From assembly GCA_902459845.2 (NCBI GenBank), contig CABPSV020000555.1, forward strand, positions 1 through 13,498: a stretch of DNA of 13,498 bases, written 5' to 3'. Source of the stretch: Hepatocystis sp. ex Piliocolobus tephrosceles. Its lineage: Eukaryota > Apicomplexa > Aconoidasida > Haemosporida > Plasmodiidae. This document shows, one piece after another, positions 8,830 to 13,498 of this stretch. The notes beneath the pieces were generated by a model. That model made no database searches. It saw only the letters and a list, made by a program, of their open reading frames with translations, and had not been told where the DNA came from. The stretch's first letter is position 1. Each line of letters starts with the position of its first letter. A program made the position numbers and the translations under genes.

Positions 8830-8857
8830 AAATAAATAAATAAATAAATAAATAAAT
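8830..8857. repeat. (TAAA)n microsatellite
   Basis: A plain tetranucleotide repeat of about seven units in the region upstream of ARV1. It is a likely length polymorphism. Confidence 0.8.
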
Positions 8858-9107
8858 ATATTTAAGGTAATACAACAAAACACATACATTTGTTAACTTA
8901 TGCTCATGTACCTATTTACTTTCGTTTGTTTCTTGCATATGGTTATTTTTATTTTAAATTATAATTATCTTACATCTGATTTTTAACTTTTTGAAATAAT
9001 AGTATATTTGTATTATGCATGTATAGTTAAACATGTACGTACTATATTTTACATGCCACAAAACCCTAATAATTAAACATTCGTAAAGGTTTTAAAAAAA
9101 AAAAAAA

Positions 9108-9146
9108 GAGCAAAAAAAAGGAGCAAAAAAAAGGAGCAAAAAAAAA
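9108..9146. repeat. 13-bp repeat GAGCAAAAAAAAG, 3 copies
   Basis: GAGC occurs at 9108, 9121 and 9134, each followed by an A run and G, and once more at 9161 after a longer A run. The array lies about 210-250 bases before the ARV1 start, probably in the leader or promoter. Confidence 0.8.
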
Positions 9147-9322
9147 AAAAAAAAAAAAAAGAGCAATAAAGGACAAGGAAATATGTAAACGGATAGGTAA
9201 ACAGTTTCGAAAAAATAACATCCAAATGAGTAAAAACTTAAGCCACAAAAATAAGAACACAATTGAGGTGAACTAACCAGTACATAATCACGCACTACCA
9301 AATAAGTATACAAACCCAAGCC

Positions 9323-9325
<3 letters not shown>

Positions 9326-9354
<29 letters not shown>
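9326..9354. repeat. Run of 29 A directly before the ARV1 start codon
   Basis: The homopolymer continues into the A of the ATG, so the immediate leader of ARV1 is pure A. Plasmodium start sites are A-rich just upstream, but an unbroken tract of this length at position -1 is extreme. Confidence 0.9.
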
Positions 9355-9357
<3 letters not shown>

Positions 9358-11343
9358 ATTTGCACAAAATGCGGTAGATCCAATACCAGTCTTTATACCG
9401 AGTATAACAAAACAAACATAAAACTAAACGAATGTAATAAATGTAATCAAATATGTGATGAGTATATGGAAAAAAACACTTTTCTAATTTTTCTAAATAT
9501 ATTATTTTTAAAACCAGAAATATATAGACATATTATTTTTAATAGATTAAAATATCATGACAAGGGTATACATAAATTTTTTTTTAAAATTATTTTTATT
9601 TTTTCCATAATAAATGCATATTTACATCCTAACTTTGACAATGATAATATAAATAAAAGTGATTTAATTAGTAAATATATTTTTTATACAAATTTCGAAA
9701 ACTTATCAAAAAACACGACTTTAAGTAATTATTGTTCATCTTACACTTTATTTGTATATAAATATAATGATAAACACAAATTATATGATTTATACAATAT
9801 TTTTAATACTGAAAATGTTACAAATTTAATGAATATTCATAAGCATAAGTTACTTACATGTATTTTTAATAAAAAATATAAAGAACATAATATGTGTGTA
9901 CTTAATAAAACTTTAGAATATTCAAATGAATATGATGATAAAAGATTAATAGATATATTCATACTAAACAATATTAAAAATGATCACAATAATAACAATA
10001 ATAATAATAATAAACATAATATTAATAACACAAATATGTACAAAAATAAAGACAAAGTACATATAAATAAAAATAAAACAAATAACAAAACAAATAATGA
10101 AAATGACAAAAAAGAAAAAAATAACGAAAATGAAAAAAAAGAAAGAAATAACGAAAATGAAAAAAAAGAAAAAAATGTGAAAAAACAATTATTTATTTTA
10201 AATGGAAAAGAAGAAGGGATTACTACTAATGCGGATGTTACTTATGTGACAGGTAAGGAAACTATAAAAAATTCAAGTTTTACCGAGTTCATAAAAAAAA
10301 TATTTGTTTTTATAAAAAATAAAATAAAATATAAATCAGTTATACAAATTAAAAAAAATGATATTTTATTAAAAAATGATATTATTACTATAAAACAATC
10401 AGAAAAATATAAAAATTTACATCAATTAATTAATATACATGTTTATTATAATTTTCATGATTATGAAATAATATTTGAAACGAAAGAAAAAGAAAACTTT
10501 GATATAACATACATAATGAAAAAAATAAAAATTTTATTTTATTATGAAAAATTATTAAAAAATAATAATGATACAACTGATATAATTAACGCAGATAATG
10601 TAATTAATGAATATTTAAAAAAAAAAAAAAAAAAAAATGAAAACAACAGTACTATACCTGTTATTCCTACTGACAATATTACACATATTAGTGATTATTG
10701 CTATGATTACAAAAAAGATTCAATTTTCCATGAAGAATTATGTTATAGTAATAATTATAGCTTAGAATATAATCAATCAAGTTTAAAATTAGTATGTGAT
10801 AAAATTTTTAATTATATTAATTTAAGTTTGAATAAAAAACTTGATGAAATAAAAAAAAATAAAAAAAATAAAGACAAATTTAAAATAAAACAAATCAGTA
10901 TGTATTCAAAAATTTTATATTCAAATTTAGATGATGAAAAATATATTTTAAAAATATGTAATTCAACTTTATCAATTAAAAAATTAAAATTTGTTACTAT
11001 TAATTATTTGAGTTATTTTATTTTTTTATGTATTTTTACATACCTTCTTAAGTTATACCAACAAAGAAAATATAAAAAAAAAATTACTATGATTAAATAC
11101 AATTATCTTTTTATGCTCTTTGTATTAAGTAATTACTCATTAGCAATTTATTTTATTTTAAAAGTTTTTAATTATAATTATATTAATATTTATTTACAAA
11201 TTTACAATATTATATGTAATATTATAGCATACCACACATTTATATCTACTGACCACAATTATATACTCTATTCAACATTTGCTGTGATCTCTAGTTATAT
11301 ATTAAAAAATATACTTATTATCAAAATATTTGATTATATATAA
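9355..11343 (+). CDS. ARV1: ARV1 family ER membrane protein (lipid and sterol homeostasis)
   Basis: The N-terminus carries the Arv1 homology domain: a zinc-binding pair of CxxC motifs (C3/C6 and C27/C30), then LNILFLKPEIYRHIIFNR (about 47-64). That segment matches the family signature in which a hydrophobic stretch leads into KPxxYRHxxFN. A hydrophobic segment follows (about 74-90), and three to four more lie at the C-terminus (about 550-567, 582-604, 612-631, 636-659). This matches the multi-pass ER topology known for ARV1, which acts in sterol trafficking, sphingolipid balance and GPI anchor assembly in yeast and mammals. At 662 residues it is about twice the usual 270-320. The excess lies between the first and later membrane segments and includes Asn-rich and KNNENEKKE-type repeats (about 212-272). 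The start ATG gives the CxxC motif at residue 3, as expected, and directly abuts an A run. The protein reads as a single exon. Confidence 0.9.
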
Positions 11344-12145
11344 ATAACAACATTATTATTAGCACCTATAGATAAGTTATAAAAACGCACTCCTTCGAAC
11401 AAAAACATGTACACACATATATATATATACCATGTACATATATATAACATGTACACACATATATATATATACAATGCACATATATATAACATGTACATTT
11501 TATGATAGTAAAAAAAAAAGAATGGTACATGCAGTGCTATCATGTCAATTAGAAAATGATTATAAACATGGTATAAAAAAAAAAAACATCCACAATTAAC
11601 ATAAAATTACGTGTACGTAATTATATGTACATATTTGTGTGTAGTTTTATAAGCTTGTTTTTGTATTATTTATGACATTTTTTCTTTCTAGATATAAACA
11701 ATAACGCAACATGTGTATATATATTACTTACTTATATGCATGTATCTACGTGTTTGTATATATTTGAATAACCTTTCATTTGTTGATCAAATGAATAACA
11801 TTTTTTTTTTTTTTTTTTTTTTTTTTTTATTCGTAACTAAGTGATATAATAAAATATTAGTCTTTTTTTTTTTTTTTTTTTTTACTTAACATTTTATTTC
11901 AGCATGTTTTGTTTTATGTTTGCATGACCGTTTGTTATGTTTGTATAGTTTATTGTTATATATATTTTTTTGTTTCTCCTTTTAATTTTAATATAATTTT
12001 TTAATACAATTTAAATAAAGAAAATGTTTAGTGGGTATATAAAAACAGAGGAATATAATAAATATATTCATATAATTACAAAATATTAATTTTTATATGT
12101 TGAAATGGGAAAAATTATTCATTTTAATCTGTTATATATAATGAG

Positions 12146-12180
<35 letters not shown>

Positions 12181-12310
12181 AATAAATAAAAATAAAAATA
12201 AAAATAAAAAAAACATGAATGTATATAAAAACATAGAAATATGCAAAAATGTGTATGAAAGTGTAAAAACACATGTAAGAACATATACATACAAGTATAT
12301 GTTTGACGTT
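11344..12310. other. Convergent intergenic region between ARV1 and proteasome beta-5
   Basis: This 967-bp stretch between two gene ends carries no supported gene. It holds a 42-bp repeat (11404-11498), two T runs (about 11802-11828 and 11863-11883), an A run at about 12146-12178 followed by (TAAA/TAAAAA) repeats, and otherwise unremarkable A+T-rich sequence that should include both polyadenylation regions. Confidence 0.6.
11404..11498. repeat. 42-bp tandem repeat, about 2.2 copies
   Basis: AACATGTAC starts at 11404, 11446 and 11488, exactly 42 bases apart. Each unit contains a CA/TA stretch, a second CATGTACAT-like (or ATGCACAT) core, and a TATATATA tail. ACATGT and TGTACA are self-complementary, so each unit can form short hairpins. 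The array begins 61 bases after the ARV1 stop. Confidence 0.85.
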
Positions 12311-13123
12311 TTACATAACATAATGGTCGTTTTGTGATGTATTAGTATAATGAAAATGTAAATCTTTAACATCTTCTCCTTCAATCATTATATCGTACCC
12401 ATTTTTATGTATATAATATACTCTTACTTTTCCTCCAGATCCTCCATCTCTAAATGTTGCATGATAAATTGCATTTCTGGCAAGTTCAACAGCTTCTTCA
12501 ACATTTAAGTTAAAGTTATAATTTGAATCTAATATAGAATAAGCATAAGTACTACCACTTCCACAACTAAACAAATTTCCTTCTACTTTTTTTCCTTCAT
12601 CGTCAACATAAAACATATTAAAACCTGTATGATCATATCCACTTAATATTATACCACAACATAAACCATAACCTTTGTATTGAAATAAAATATTACTTAA
12701 TATAGTACTAGCTGCTCGGACAGATATTTTTTCATTATTTCTTAATTCATATATTTTAATGATTCTTCCAAGATAATTTTCCCAATAAAAACAATCAGCT
12801 GCTCCTCCAGCCATTGTTCCTAATATATTTTTATTTATTTCTATTATTTTTTGGACTTCTTGTGAAGCGATAAATGAACCCATAGACGCTCTTGAGTCAA
12901 CTGCGACAATTATTCCATCTTTAAATTTAAAAGCTAATGTTGTTGTTCCTTTATGAAAATTAAATAAATTATGATTATCACTTTTAGCAAATTTTATAAA
13001 ATTTCTTGGAATATTTATTGGAGCTACACAAAATTCTAACTCATCATTATCAATATTTTCTTCTTCCTCGTTATTTATTAAATTATCAATTTCGTCTATT
13101 AAATTTTCGTTGCATGTTGTCAT
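12311..13123 (-). CDS. PSMB5: Proteasome subunit beta type-5 (chymotrypsin-like activity)
   Basis: The protein has 270 residues. A 59-residue acidic propeptide ends at ...FNFHKG, and autocatalytic cleavage between G59 and T60 would expose the catalytic threonine (TTTLAFKF). With T60 as Thr1, D76 (Asp17), R78 (Arg19), K92 (Lys33), D226 and S229 sit in the expected beta-subunit positions; the last two are shifted by one through a single-residue insertion. The motifs DSRAS, GTMAGGAADC, SCGSGSTYAY and RDGGSGG are those of beta-5. M104 (Met45) and A108 (Ala49) line the S1 pocket, which gives chymotrypsin-like cleavage. In the 20S core the enzyme degrades ubiquitin-tagged proteins in nucleus and cytosol, and it is an established antimalarial target. 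The start ATG (13123-13121) lies in an A-rich context and matches the usual propeptide length. It is a single exon and is convergent with ARV1. The gene is intact. Confidence 0.97.
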   Translation of the reverse strand: MTTCNENLIDEIDNLINNEEEENIDNDELEFCVAPINIPRNFIKFAKSDNHNLFNFHKGTTTLAFKFKDGIIVAVDSRASMGSFIASQEVQKIIEINKNILGTMAGGAADCFYWENYLGRIIKIYELRNNEKISVRAASTILSNILFQYKGYGLCCGIILSGYDHTGFNMFYVDDEGKKVEGNLFSCGSGSTYAYSILDSNYNFNLNVEEAVELARNAIYHATFRDGGSGGKVRVYYIHKNGYDIMIEGEDVKDLHFHYTNTSQNDHYVM

Positions 13124-13318
13124 TTTGTCACTGTCTCTTTCTCTCCTATGTTAAACAGTTACACATATATATATATATATATATATACCAATTTATATAC
13201 CCCTATGCACTAAATACTTTTATTGTGTACTTTTACTGGTAATATATAAAATTCTGTTATTGCTTTTTTTTTTTTTTCTCTAATGTATTTTACAATGTAA
13301 TATATATAAGCTGATTTA

Positions 13319-13367
<49 letters not shown>

Positions 13368-13498
13368 CTTATTTTGTAAAAATTTAAATATACAAATGCT
13401 ATTTGAATATATTTTTTTTATCTAAATTTATGTTATGCATACATTTTTAATAAATCAATTAATAAGTTTTTTTGTTACAGTTGTTTGTGCTTACTTTT
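13124..13498. other. Upstream region of proteasome beta-5
   Basis: This is the likely leader and promoter for the minus-strand beta-5 gene, cut by the window end. It contains a (TA)n tract (about 13166-13188), a short T run near 13264-13277, and a run of 47 T at 13321-13367. I see no gene. Confidence 0.6.
13321..13367. repeat. Run of 47 T
   Basis: An uninterrupted homopolymer about 200 bases upstream of the beta-5 start. It is similar in length to the runs at 1-44, 2213-2259, 3081-3128 and 7867-7911. Confidence 0.9.

Larger units (their letters stand above)
8009..9354. other. Tandem intergenic region between BET1 and ARV1
   Basis: About 1.35 kb holds the BET1 3' end and the ARV1 promoter and leader. 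Contents: (TA)n near 8032-8050, T runs near 8177-8203 and 8371-8390, a TA/TG-rich microsatellite at about 8440-8495, a small minus-strand frame (8398-8634), three 10-bp repeats (8730-8759), a (TAAA)n tract (about 8830-8857), 13-bp repeats (9108-9146), and an A run touching the ARV1 start codon. I see no gene that I can support strongly. Confidence 0.6.

Noticed and set aside
9058..9070. A single telomere-like AAACCCTAA
   Set aside because: One isolated unit, not an array; expected by chance.
9066..9415. Minus-strand Phe-rich frames upstream of ARV1
   Set aside because: Complement of A runs and the GAGC repeats; they overlap the ARV1 start.
9964..10188. Minus-strand hydrophobic frame inside ARV1
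   Set aside because: Shadow of the Asn/Lys-rich insert of ARV1.
11334..11543. Minus-strand small Tyr/Ile/Cys-rich frame
   Set aside because: Translation of the 42-bp TA/CA repeat; no coding character.
12124..12384. Minus-strand 86-residue frame overlapping the end of beta-5
   Set aside because: Out-of-frame reading of the beta-5 3' end and the following A run.
13006..13242. Plus-strand 78-residue frame
   Set aside because: Antisense to the beta-5 N-terminus, then a (TA)n tract.
1..13498. tRNA or rRNA genes, transposons, CRISPR arrays, antigen-family genes
   Set aside because: No cloverleaf-like G+C-rich block, terminal repeats with a transposase, regularly spaced unique spacers, or multigene-family motifs were seen on reading both strands.

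Overview
This window is nuclear DNA from a malaria parasite (genus Plasmodium). The reasons are extreme A+T richness, uninterrupted A or T runs of up to about 48 bases between genes and in introns, Asn/Lys/Ser-rich low-complexity inserts in otherwise folded proteins, GT-AG introns with T-rich acceptors, and recognisable eukaryotic housekeeping proteins. The species cannot be fixed from the sequence alone.

Layout, left to right. (1) Positions 484-1968, plus strand: an unrecognised Asn-rich protein with a small helical N-terminal region and a 3' end whose true boundary is doubtful. (2) Positions 2388-5610, minus strand: an unrecognised large helical protein with a long low-complexity centre. 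It reads as one 827-codon frame, but its stop at 3127-3129 lies inside a GT donor, and a strong in-phase acceptor at 2623-2624 adds a second exon (2388-2622), giving about 904 residues. (3) Positions 7180-8008, plus strand: a four-exon, 115-residue BET1-type SNARE that no simple open-frame scan shows. (4) Positions 9355-11343, plus strand: an ARV1 family ER membrane protein, swollen to 662 residues by a large insert. (5) Positions 12311-13123, minus strand: the proteasome beta-5 (chymotrypsin-like) subunit, with an intact catalytic core and propeptide cleavage site.

Genes 1 and 2 are convergent, gene 2 and BET1 are divergent across about 1.57 kb, BET1 and ARV1 are in tandem, and ARV1 and beta-5 are convergent. 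BET1 (ER-Golgi vesicle fusion) and ARV1 (ER sterol and lipid homeostasis) both serve the early secretory system, but as usual in this genus nothing suggests co-transcription. The spaces between genes hold long homopolymer tracts, AT microsatellites and several distinct minisatellites (9, 10, 12, 13, 17 and 42 bp periods).

No RNA gene, mobile element, CRISPR array or multigene-family antigen was seen. The most useful new results are the hidden second exon of gene 2, the assembled BET1 gene with serine in place of the SNARE zero-layer glutamine, and the identification of ARV1 and beta-5.
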